From CAZPBN01 sp964584935 (lineage in GTDB: Bacteria; Acidobacteriota; Aminicenantia; Aminicenantales; Aminicenantaceae): a DNA stretch of 51,201 bases. This document shows, in pieces, positions 26,300-33,835 of this stretch (within the stretch, counting starts at the first letter, position 1; each line of letters opens with the position of its first letter). The stretch is taken from NCBI GenBank assembly GCA_964584935.1, contig CAZPBN010000018.1, forward strand, positions 1-51,201, given 5' to 3'. A program made the translations under genes and the position numbers. A model generated the notes under the pieces. That model saw nothing but the letters and a program-made list of their open reading frames with translations, searched no databases and was not told the DNA's origin.

Positions 26300-26754
26300 T
26301 TTAATTCCTGTTTAAATTTAGATAATATATCATCAATTGTTTTGTCATCCGGCCATCTAAATTTTGATTCCTCCATCATTTCTTTTCTTAACTCTCTGGT
26401 ATCATCCATAATGCGGCTGATCATTTCCATTGCGCGTTTTGCCTCAAGTCTAATCATTCCAAGATAACTATCTTTTCCGGCTATAATGGTTAAAAGTCCT
26501 CTAGGCATACTGCTTTGACAAAGTTTCAAGTCATTATATTCAACAATAATATTATCCAGATTCTGTCCCAATTCCAGACCTACCTGAGCATATGAATTAT
26601 AACAAGCGGCAAGAAGTGCTCCCAGATCTTCAGCTTTCATATCAAAATTTCCAGCTATTTCTATGGGAATTCCATCAATATCTATGAGGATAACTCCTAT
26701 AACTCCAGGGGCTCTGTCAAGAATGCCATTTATCACATCCTTTATCCTTGACAT
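26296..26754 (-). CDS. Roadblock/LC7 domain protein, MglB-like
   Basis: 152 residues, most of them one Roadblock/LC7 domain: PGVIGVILIDIDGIPIEIAG, then helix GALLAACYNSYAQVGLEL and the strands NIIVEYNDLKL and GLLTIIAGKDSYLGMIRLEA. This is the best MglB match of the set. It should form a dimer that acts on the MglA-like GTPase encoded directly downstream; the stop and start codons overlap, so 1:1 coupling is likely. AGGAGG lies seven bases before the ATG. A ~30-residue hydrophilic tail follows the domain. Confidence 0.88.
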   Translation of the reverse strand: MSRIKDVINGILDRAPGVIGVILIDIDGIPIEIAGNFDMKAEDLGALLAACYNSYAQVGLELGQNLDNIIVEYNDLKLCQSSMPRGLLTIIAGKDSYLGMIRLEAKRAMEMISRIMDDTRELRKEMMEESKFRWPDDKTIDDILSKFKQELK

Positions 26755-26793
26755 TTGTTTTCCTCCTGTTGAATAAGCATTTATTATTCTTTC

Positions 26794-27837
26794 CTATTTC
26801 ACGTTTTTTGCGAGCTTTTTTATTCTCGCTCTAAAGGTTATAAAATTGACTCCTTTTTCCAAAATGAAACAATAAATATAATTCAGATTATAAATAAATA
26901 TATCCTTATTCATTGAGTGAAGTCTTAAAGTCCACTCTTGCCCTAGATCAATTGCCACCTCTGATAACTTTTCTATTTTATCTTTAATTTGAAGGAAATT
27001 CAAGGTTAAAAATTCAATATCTCTAAATCTTGAGTAAGCAACTAAATTGTTTTCCTTAAAGACAGCAGCAAGTGAAACCTCCCTCAATTCGGATATCTCT
27101 TTTAAAAATTTGATAATATCATTTGAGGGTTTTTCAATATAACCAGAAATATCCATTCTTCTTTCTCTCTCTCCAATTTCTATAATTTTATTCAGCTCCT
27201 GCTTTCTCACTCCCAAAGTTTCTGCAAGGTAAGATTGGGTGACTTTACTTTTCGATTCCAATTCATTACGAATCGCCTGAAAAGCTAAATGGATCTGACT
27301 CTGTTTCATTTGAATCATAAAAAGTTTGACCCCTTTACTCTTGTTTTCCGAATCCTTAATCAATCTGTTCTCTATTGAGATGTCTGAAGTCAGAGAGTCT
27401 AAAAAGTATATCTTCACATTGTCCAAATCAATTTCATCCCAGAATTCATATCTTTTTTTTACGACGTTCGGAATACTCTCGGAACAGGTTGCAATCCAAC
27501 CTCGATCAATATGATTCAGCACTTCATCAAACACTTCTTCTGTCGCATTAAAATAAACCATTTGTATGGGAGAAGCACCCATTTCCTCTTCATTTAAAGA
27601 TTCCATACAGGCATTTCTTAAAGAAACCAAATCATTTGATTCAATTATCTTGGCTCCCGAGATATATCTCAATTCCTTGGGAACATTTCCACATAAAATC
27701 CATTTTCTGTATTGAGGAAAAAGATATTTATATTTAGAAAAAACATTATTTGATTCCTTAATGGTTTTGGAATGGATCAGAAATCTGTTTCTGTACCATA
27801 TTGATGCCAGTATCAACGCTTCTTTATTTTTTTTCAT
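26794..27837 (-). CDS. Unknown protein with helix-turn-helix-like segment and Roadblock-like C-terminus
   Basis: 347 residues, no family recognised with confidence. The first ~165 residues form a mixed alpha/beta region with no motif I can name. A middle segment around 190-225 (VTQSYLAETLGVRKQELNKII) has the layout of a helix-turn-helix DNA-binding unit. The C-terminal ~100 residues (VSLAAVFKENNLVAYSRF, later DIFIYNLNYIYCFILEKGVNF) look like a Roadblock/LC7 fold. If so, this could be a transcription factor controlled by the GTPase/Roadblock switch, but that is inference. It begins nine bases after the preceding Roadblock gene. Confidence 0.6.
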   Translation of the reverse strand: MKKNKEALILASIWYRNRFLIHSKTIKESNNVFSKYKYLFPQYRKWILCGNVPKELRYISGAKIIESNDLVSLRNACMESLNEEEMGASPIQMVYFNATEEVFDEVLNHIDRGWIATCSESIPNVVKKRYEFWDEIDLDNVKIYFLDSLTSDISIENRLIKDSENKSKGVKLFMIQMKQSQIHLAFQAIRNELESKSKVTQSYLAETLGVRKQELNKIIEIGERERRMDISGYIEKPSNDIIKFLKEISELREVSLAAVFKENNLVAYSRFRDIEFLTLNFLQIKDKIEKLSEVAIDLGQEWTLRLHSMNKDIFIYNLNYIYCFILEKGVNFITFRARIKKLAKNVK

Positions 27838-27846
27838 GACTATTTT

Positions 27847-28215
27847 TTATTTTCTTATTTCCTTTAACAAAGGTAACGTTTTTTCAATAGCAATTTTTGC
27901 AAATCCTGTATTCATATTTTCACTTCCAAAGACAATGACATACAATTCCTTATCTTTAATCTGATAAATCAATATCTTTTTTTCTTCTCCAATGGCAAAC
28001 ACCTGGTCCGGTTCATCGAGATTTTCCTTTGACATTATTTTGTTAATGATATCCATCAATCCTGAAAATGCCGTTATCAACTGACTTTTGTTATAATCGT
28101 TTTTCAATTCAGCTCCAATAACAGAGCCTTCAGTTGTCAAAATCATCGCTCCTTCGCTTTCGGAAATATTCATCAATTCTTTAACAATATTTTCTTTGGC
28201 AACCCGTTTAGCCAT
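27847..28215 (-). CDS. Roadblock/LC7-like protein
   Basis: About 122 residues: helix (VKELMNISESEGAMILTTEGSVIGAEL), helix (QLITAFSGLMDIINKIM), then the strands DQVFAIGEEKKILIYQI and ELYVIVFGSE and a C-terminal helix, the full Roadblock/LC7 order. Three consecutive ATG codons occur at 28221, 28218 and 28215; the AAGGTG upstream is best spaced for the third, so I use 28215. It lies in the middle of the operon of Roadblock-type genes. Its specific partner is unknown. Confidence 0.75.
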   Translation of the reverse strand: MAKRVAKENIVKELMNISESEGAMILTTEGSVIGAELKNDYNKSQLITAFSGLMDIINKIMSKENLDEPDQVFAIGEEKKILIYQIKDKELYVIVFGSENMNTGFAKIAIEKTLPLLKEIRK

Positions 28216-28270
28216 CATCATTCACCTTATTTATTCATAGGAACCAACACAAGAATATCGATCATTCTCA

Positions 28271-28456
28271 TCATTTTACCTTAACTCTTAATATATCAGA
28301 GAGAATCTTTTTGAATCGATCGATCAACTCATCTGTATCTTCTATTTCCGCGGCTCTTTGCGGAGGAATTCCTGACATCATTGCCAGACGCATTCGGGCT
28401 TCAACTCCACCTTCCTTTTTAGCAATTTCATAATATTTCACTAATTCCTTTCCCAT
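28271..28456 (-). CDS. Conserved-looking small protein of unknown function (61 aa)
   Basis: A 61-residue, helix-rich, charged protein (YYEIAKKEGGVEARMRLAMM, then IDRFKKILSDIL). No family recognised. It is believable as a gene: an excellent ribosome binding site (AAGGAGG eight bases before ATG), the same strand and tight spacing between two Roadblock genes. A role as an adaptor or inhibitor in the GTPase module is possible but unproven. Confidence 0.65.
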   Translation of the reverse strand: MGKELVKYYEIAKKEGGVEARMRLAMMSGIPPQRAAEIEDTDELIDRFKKILSDILRVKVK

Positions 28457-28565
28457 CCTTTTTTCCTCCTTTTTTGCCTACAGCCTCCTGTCTTTCTTCA
28501 TCTCATTTACTCCCTCTTTTTCCATTTCTCGTTCATTATAATATCTATTGCCAATGAAACTCCCC

Positions 28566-28931
28566 TTAAGCAATATCTTCAACCAACGCAGGTAATACCT
28601 GGTTCAATCTCAGACGAATCATTCCTATAGGAGCTTTTTCTTCGCATATTAAAATAAGATTAAAACTAACTTTATCATCTGAATAGCATCGAACAAAAAT
28701 ATTTGCTTTTTCTTCAGTTGATATATCCACTCCTGAACTTCCTCCCAGTCCAAGTTCTTCCGCAGATTTTTGAGCATTATTGATTAAATTATTGGCAAGG
28801 GCTCCCACCATTTCCATCTCCAAGGAACTTCCTCTTCCTGCAGCAAGTAATTCTCCGTCTTTTGAAAAAGCCCCTACACCCAGGAACCCATCAATTTGTT
28901 TAAACACATCCAGTTTATCAACAATAGACAT
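28566..28931 (-). CDS. Roadblock/LC7 domain protein
   Basis: 121 residues forming one Roadblock/LC7 domain: GVGAFSKDGELLAAGRGSS, helix MVGALANNLINNAQKSAEELG, strands GVDISTEEKANIFVRCY and VSFNLILICEEKAPIGMIRLRL, last helix. It is the first gene of the island operon, 52 bases inside a sigma-54 promoter at 28995-29010 and preceded by AAGGAG eight bases before ATG. It may be a dimerisation partner of the MglA-like GTPase or another Roadblock protein. Confidence 0.85.
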   Translation of the reverse strand: MSIVDKLDVFKQIDGFLGVGAFSKDGELLAAGRGSSLEMEMVGALANNLINNAQKSAEELGLGGSSGVDISTEEKANIFVRCYSDDKVSFNLILICEEKAPIGMIRLRLNQVLPALVEDIA

Positions 28932-28994
28932 TGTCTCTACTCCTTTTTATAAAATAGTCCAATCCATAAATCCAAGCTCATAACAGTATAATAC

Positions 28995-29010
28995 AGCAAC
29001 ATTTATGCCA
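28995..29010 (-). promoter_or_regulatory. Sigma-54 promoter of the Roadblock/GTPase/kinase operon
   Basis: The minus strand reads TGGCAT-AAATG-TTGCT, fitting TGGCAC-N5-TTGCW with correct GG/GC spacing. It lies 64 bases upstream of the first Roadblock start (28931), and the genes down to the Ser/Thr kinase follow on one strand with short gaps. Confidence 0.82.
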
Positions 29011-29353
29011 GAAATAAAATTGATTCTACTAAAATAATATTTAATATTTCAAGAGTTTTTTCTATAACATTTCTAAATTTTTTATCCTATGAAAACTTCA
29101 TGACACGGGCTCAAACTCATGGACTCCCAGAACAATGAATCACTTTAAGATTTGAGAAACTAGTCTTATCTGACTTCTTATATTTTTTAGCATGCTTTTA
29201 TGGGGATATGACCCTGAGAAGGAAGTTAAAAATATTCGTCTCTTTGTCTCTATTTTATGAAATCATTGATTATTAAATTCTTTGCAGTTAAGGAAACAAT
29301 TTTATGGAAAGGAGCCATCACTTTTTCGAGGGAAACTTTACAAATAACCTGTC

Positions 29354-29388
29354 AATGTGTTTACACATTATTGTATATTTCATATTAC
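29354..29388 (+). promoter_or_regulatory. Possible promoter with overlapping operator for the NIF3-like gene
   Basis: TTTACA (29360-29365), 17 bases, TATTAC (29383-29388) is a fair housekeeping promoter. The -35 box sits inside a perfect inverted repeat AATGTG-TTTA-CACATT (29354-29369), a typical repressor-operator arrangement. The start codon is 118 bases downstream. Confidence 0.4.
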
Positions 29389-29505
29389 ATTTTATGTGAG
29401 CCCTATAACGAAAAAAAATTCTCAATTCAAGATCTTACCCCTTTTATGTGTTGAAAATTATATAAAATACTATAAGATAATACTAAGATGAAAAAGGAGT
29501 AAAAA

Positions 29506-30468
29506 TTGAAATTAGAAAGTATCTATAAAAAGGCTGTTCAAATAGGGATCAACAATGACCTCCGGGATAAACAAGAAATCCAAAAGAGGTTAAAAGCTGA
29601 AAAAGAAAAATTCAAAGATTTTAAAAAAGAAGATAAAGAATTCTTTGATACAGACAGGCTTTTCAATCCTTATTCTGACACAAGAATCTTGAATGGAGAT
29701 ATCAATGCCCAGATTAAAAAAGTGATCGTCGGCATAGACATGGAAGTGGGAGAAATTTTACTGACATATCTTTTAAACCAGAAAATGAATAACAAGATCG
29801 ATCTGATTATTTCCCACCATCCAGAGGGTTATGCTCTTTCCCAACTTTATGATGTTATGAAACTGCAAGCTGATCTTCTTGCCAACTGTGGGATCAACAT
29901 AAGTGTGGCTGAACAATTGTTGGAGAAGAGAATAAGCGAGGTTGAAAGAAAACTTTTACCTGCCAATCACAGCCGGTCGGTAGACGTTGCCAAAATTTTA
30001 GGAATTCCCTTGATGTGTATTCACACGCCTGCTGATAATTGTGTGGCATCCTACTTGACTAAATTATTCAAAAACAAAAATCCATATAACTTGAGCGAGC
30101 TCATAAAAATATTGAAGGATATACCCGAATACAAAAACCAGTCTAAACTTCAAATCCAGCCAAAAATCCTGAGTGGCTCTGAAAACAATAAATGCGGGGA
30201 AATATTTGTAGACATGACAGGCGGCACCTCAGGATCCAAAGACATTTTTGATAGATTAGCAAACACAAATATCAGCACCCTGGTTGGGATGCACATAAAT
30301 GAAGACCATTTAGAAAAAGCTAAAAAAGCAAATTTAAATATCGTCATTGCCGGCCATATTGCCAGTGATACGCTGGGCCTCAATCTTTTATTTGACCAGC
30401 TTGAAAAAGAAGAAAAACTGGAATTTGTCGAAGTCTCAGGATTTAAACGGATAAGAAGAAATTCCTGA
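29506..30468 (+). CDS. NIF3-like (NGG1p-interacting factor 3 / GTP cyclohydrolase I type 2) protein
   Basis: 320 residues of the widespread NIF3/DUF34 family, dinuclear-metal proteins of uncertain function. Metal-ligand motifs are visible: LIISHHPEG near 100-108 and AGHIASDTLGLN near 283, plus the IFVDMTGGTSGS strand. About 60 extra N-terminal residues form a charged helix (KRLKAEKEKFKDFKKEDKEF). The start is TTG 29506 with AAGGAG six bases upstream. It is convergent with the next gene and has no operon partner, so context gives no hint to its role. Confidence 0.85.
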   Translation: MKLESIYKKAVQIGINNDLRDKQEIQKRLKAEKEKFKDFKKEDKEFFDTDRLFNPYSDTRILNGDINAQIKKVIVGIDMEVGEILLTYLLNQKMNNKIDLIISHHPEGYALSQLYDVMKLQADLLANCGINISVAEQLLEKRISEVERKLLPANHSRSVDVAKILGIPLMCIHTPADNCVASYLTKLFKNKNPYNLSELIKILKDIPEYKNQSKLQIQPKILSGSENNKCGEIFVDMTGGTSGSKDIFDRLANTNISTLVGMHINEDHLEKAKKANLNIVIAGHIASDTLGLNLLFDQLEKEEKLEFVEVSGFKRIRRNS

Positions 30469-30594
30469 ATAATACAATTTGAAATCATTGTTTTAGGACA
30501 CAAACTTTTTATGAGTGGAAGGGGCTTAAAAATAGAGTGCTGGCTGTTGGTTATGGGGAAAATAAGCAAAAAGGGGATTATGAAGGAGGGTTAA

Positions 30595-30626
30595 TAAATC
30601 TTGCCCAGCCAGCTCAACAAGATTTA
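30595..30626. terminator. Hairpin between convergent genes, possible terminator
   Basis: TAAATCTTG and CAAGATTTA form a perfect 9-bp stem around a 14-base loop in the gap between the NIF3-like and glutamine synthetase-like genes. No T-run follows on either strand within a few bases, so a rho-independent terminator is only a possibility. Confidence 0.3.
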
Positions 30627-30692
30627 ACTATATTATAAACCATTTCCAAAAAAAATCAACCCCATTTCCAAATTTTTTTATTTTTTTTTTAA

Positions 30693-32252
30693 TCAATGCT
30701 TGTGTAAATCCCTATGCATGATTTTCCGGAATTCATGAAGCCGGCTATCCTCTGGAAGCTGCCTCAATTTCTTGTTAATGACTTCATCATTTTCATTTTG
30801 AAGCAACCTCACAATGTAATCAATAACTCGAGCAGGAAAGATATCTTCCCTCTCATAATATTGCCTTTTATTTAAAAGGACCTGACTTGATTCGATACAG
30901 CTTGAAGGCAAGGAAGGAAAATTCTTATGATGTTTTTTATGGTTACCAATCGTTCCTTTCAAGTAATGCTCTTGGGCAATCGACAGTGACTCCGAGTTAG
31001 AAAAACCCCATTCAGCCGCTAGTGCTATTCCTGCCAGAATTAAATGAATAAGAGCGCTGCCGTCCGGAGAACGCAATTCGATTGTCTGACGGCTTTCTGA
31101 ACTTTCCTCATTATTATTGAGACTGGGATTCAAGATTCCAGCTAGCTTTCTGACATTAGTCCATCCTAAAGGCACCCGTATCAACACATTGCGGTTCATG
31201 TCACTCCAGCAAATACGGGTAGGCGCTTCCTGATTGGGAACCAATCGCAGATAGGAAGAAGCACTCAAATTGCCAAAAGCGGTTAAAGAGCTTGCATACC
31301 GGCACAAACCGCCAATCAAATGGTGGGCTTGTTTGGACAATTTGTTATCAGAATCAACCATTATATTTTTTTTATTCTTTCTAAGCTCCAAGTGAAAATG
31401 CAACCCATTCCCTGCCAAGCCTTCCTCCAATTTAGGAATGAAGGTAGCAACACAGCCATGTCTGTAAGCGATATTGCGGATGAGCCATCTTCCCAAAACC
31501 AACATATCTGCCATTTCCTGGATAGGCCTGGGCACAAATTCCACTTCAAGCTGTTCAGCACTTTTTCCAGCAATCTCTTCAACATCACTTCTTATAACAT
31601 CAATGGAGCCCACCTCACTATGGACATATTTGACCGAGCCAGTAATCCTGGAAATCACGTAAAGCATTTCATTAAGAACTGCTGATTGTTTAATGAACGG
31701 GCTTGACTCGTGATACCCCCCTTGCTTTCTCAAAGGAAATATATTCCGTTCCCTCTCATATATAAGAAAAAATTCCAGCTCACCGAGAGCATATAATTCT
31801 AGACTGGTTTGGCTTTTAAACAAATCACTCGCTTTTGAACAAATATTGTCCGGAGCAAAAGGGATCAATCGGCCTTGTCTGTCTAAATAACGGCAAATGA
31901 AATCAAGACTCTCCCGATCAAAAGGATTTATAAAAGCAGTTTTATACACAGGAACCACATACAAATCAGATCCCCCGGCATCCACAATTCCCGGAAACAG
32001 GGATGAACCATCCACTCTTTCTCCTTCGGTAAGAGTAAGTTCTGCTTGTTTTTTACTAATAACCGGAAGTTTCAGCTCTTTGAGCTTCCCGTCCAGAGCA
32101 GTATAATGAAACGTAATCCTTCTGATTTCTTTTTTCTTAATAACTTCTAGGAAATCACTGGCACAAAAATCTTCACGCGGTTTGTTTAGAAAAACTGATA
32201 GGGAATGAGCCAGCCCATAAGTATCTTTGCCTATGAAATCGTTTTCATCCAT
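30693..32252 (-). CDS. Glutamine synthetase family protein
   Basis: 519 residues with the glutamine synthetase beta-grasp and catalytic folds. Catalytic-domain landmarks: ELEFFLI near 150, GNGLHFHLEL, RLVPNQEAPTRICWSDMNR (matching NxxxPGYEAPxxxxWxxxNR) and IELRSPDGSA (EFRxPDxSAN in true GlnA). Several landmark residues differ from GlnA: the GSxMHxHQSL and EVGPGQxE motifs are changed. It is also longer than typical GlnA (~440-470). It may therefore be a gamma-glutamyl ligase acting on another amine instead of an ammonia-fixing GlnA. It is last in a same-strand series serS, tRNA-Ser, dapA-like, tRNA-Ser. Confidence 0.85.
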   Translation of the reverse strand: MDENDFIGKDTYGLAHSLSVFLNKPREDFCASDFLEVIKKKEIRRITFHYTALDGKLKELKLPVISKKQAELTLTEGERVDGSSLFPGIVDAGGSDLYVVPVYKTAFINPFDRESLDFICRYLDRQGRLIPFAPDNICSKASDLFKSQTSLELYALGELEFFLIYERERNIFPLRKQGGYHESSPFIKQSAVLNEMLYVISRITGSVKYVHSEVGSIDVIRSDVEEIAGKSAEQLEVEFVPRPIQEMADMLVLGRWLIRNIAYRHGCVATFIPKLEEGLAGNGLHFHLELRKNKKNIMVDSDNKLSKQAHHLIGGLCRYASSLTAFGNLSASSYLRLVPNQEAPTRICWSDMNRNVLIRVPLGWTNVRKLAGILNPSLNNNEESSESRQTIELRSPDGSALIHLILAGIALAAEWGFSNSESLSIAQEHYLKGTIGNHKKHHKNFPSLPSSCIESSQVLLNKRQYYEREDIFPARVIDYIVRLLQNENDEVINKKLRQLPEDSRLHEFRKIMHRDLHKH

Positions 32253-32430
32253 TTGTTATTCACCACCATATAGACTTCTTAGGATTTTCCTTTTCCGACT
32301 TTGAGCTTCCTGTGGAAAATTTCATCTCAGATTCAACTCATTCCCACGTTGCTTCTTTCATCCCGCTTCTGACTCATAAGCAGTCCGCTCAGGGAAACCA
32401 ATCCTTCTCCATATCTTTATTAATGGATAT

Positions 32431-32524
<94 letters not shown>

Positions 32525-32579
32525 TCAAGAGGAAATCATTTTATCATTTTCTCCATCCGAATGTAAACTATCTTCAGCT

Positions 32580-33467
32580 CTAGACAAGGTCAGCATTTCT
32601 TAATGTTTCTTTTATTTTTTTGATAGAAGCCTCATCAAGGGGACAAAGCGGAGAACGAACAGGACCTCCATAAAATCCTATTAAATCAAGCGCTGTTTTC
32701 AAGCCGGGAAGACCGTAAATCTTGGTTATGGCATTATTAATAGGAATCAGCTTCCTTTGAAGCTCATAGGCTCCACTGATATTTCCTGTCGCAAACAGTT
32801 CATACATTTGGACACATTGTAAAGGTGCCACATCTGCCAGCCGGAGAATCCCTCCATCAGCTCCCATGAATAAACCCGGCACAAACACACTTCCAGCTCC
32901 CATCAACCAGCTGAAATCAGAATGACAGTGAGACTTCACTTCACCTAACAGATTAAGATTTCCTGAACTGTCTTTAATGCCTGCAATATTGGGATGACGG
33001 GAGAGCTCAGCAATAAGCGTCCCTTCCATGGAAACACCTGTTTTCTCCGGTATATTGTAAACAATCAAAGGAACTTTTATATGATCTGCAATGTTCAGAT
33101 AGTACTCTCTGAGAGCCTCTCTGGTCAATTGAGTTCTATAATAACCGGGGGTTCTTATCAAAACAGAGTGAATACCATACTGGGCCATCCGATTAGAAAG
33201 TTCTATGGTATGCTTTGTCGATTCTTTGGCAGTTCCGGCAATGATAACCTTTCCCGAAGAGGCGGTTTCTTTAGCTGTTTGGACAAGCTTTTCTGACTCT
33301 TCATCTGACAAAAGCGGACTTTCCCCTGTCGTTCCGGAAACAATATAACCTTTTAGATTGAAGGTGTCATACTTTAATATATTATCCTTGAATTTCTCAA
33401 GAAAAATTTCATCCTGTTTAAAAGGAGTGGTTACGGCTGCCAGAACTCCTTTCAAATCATTGTTCAT
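32580..33467 (-). CDS. dapA: Dihydrodipicolinate synthase-family aldolase
   Basis: 295 residues, class I aldolase barrel. Schiff-base lysine K165 in GIKDSSGN, the tyrosine Y137 in VYNIPEKTG, the GTTGES motif (45-50) and TPGYY (106-110) are all where DapA has them. DapA condenses pyruvate with aspartate semialdehyde in lysine synthesis. One caution: the arginine that binds the substrate carboxylate in E. coli DapA (YNVPSRTG) is a lysine here (EKTG), so another pyruvate-dependent aldolase of the family remains possible. It lies between two tRNA-Ser genes. Confidence 0.85.
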   Translation of the reverse strand: MNNDLKGVLAAVTTPFKQDEIFLEKFKDNILKYDTFNLKGYIVSGTTGESPLLSDEESEKLVQTAKETASSGKVIIAGTAKESTKHTIELSNRMAQYGIHSVLIRTPGYYRTQLTREALREYYLNIADHIKVPLIVYNIPEKTGVSMEGTLIAELSRHPNIAGIKDSSGNLNLLGEVKSHCHSDFSWLMGAGSVFVPGLFMGADGGILRLADVAPLQCVQMYELFATGNISGAYELQRKLIPINNAITKIYGLPGLKTALDLIGFYGGPVRSPLCPLDEASIKKIKETLRNADLV

Positions 33468-33604
33468 CTTATATCTTACGTCTTAGGCTTCATTGATTTT
33501 CAGTTTTCTGTTTCTTTCATTTTTCGTCTTACATCTCACGCTTCTCTGGTTTCCCTTTCTCTATTTTCCACTTCTATTTTCTATTTTTAAGTCTTACAAT
33601 TCAG

Positions 33605-33694
33605 TGGCGGAGGGAGAGGGATTCGAACCCCCGTCACGAATAAACGTGAAGCGGTTTTCAAGACCGCCGCCTTCAGCCACTCGGCCATCCCTCC
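33605..33694 (-). tRNA. tRNA-Ser (UGA anticodon)
   Basis: The minus strand folds as a class II tRNA: acceptor GGAGGGA/TCCCTCC, anticodon stem GCGGT/ACCGC around CTTGAAA (anticodon TGA), paired long variable arm (TCACG/CGTGA) and T arm GGGGG-TTCGAAT-CCCTC. CCA is encoded. It reads UCN codons, UCA in particular. Confidence 0.96.
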
Positions 33695-33835
33695 GAAACA
33701 AAGGAAGATTGATATTCTATCACTTTCGGCATAACATTCAAAATAACCGGTTAAGCCACTTCATTCTCCATGGTTCATCAGTGGTTTCTCTTCGACTTCT
33801 CTTCCTAGATTTGATCACTCATCGATTTCCGGTTT

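Larger units (their letters stand above)
28932..29505. other. Divergent control region between the signalling operon and the NIF3-like gene
   Basis: 574 bases with no gene. It holds the sigma-54 promoter at 28995-29010 (facing left) and a promoter/operator at 29354-29388 (facing right). The phrase CACTTTAAGATTTGA at about 29140 and 'CCCTATAACGAAAA' near 29402 recur in near-identical form at window positions about 8 and 91, hinting at a dispersed repeat shared by these two spacers. A partial look-alike of the activator motif (AAAACTTCATGACAC, 29092-29106) is too short to rely on. Confidence 0.5.

Noticed and set aside
29092..29106. AAAACTTCATGACAC as a third activator site
   Set aside because: Only short parts match the 35-base motif and the spacing differs.
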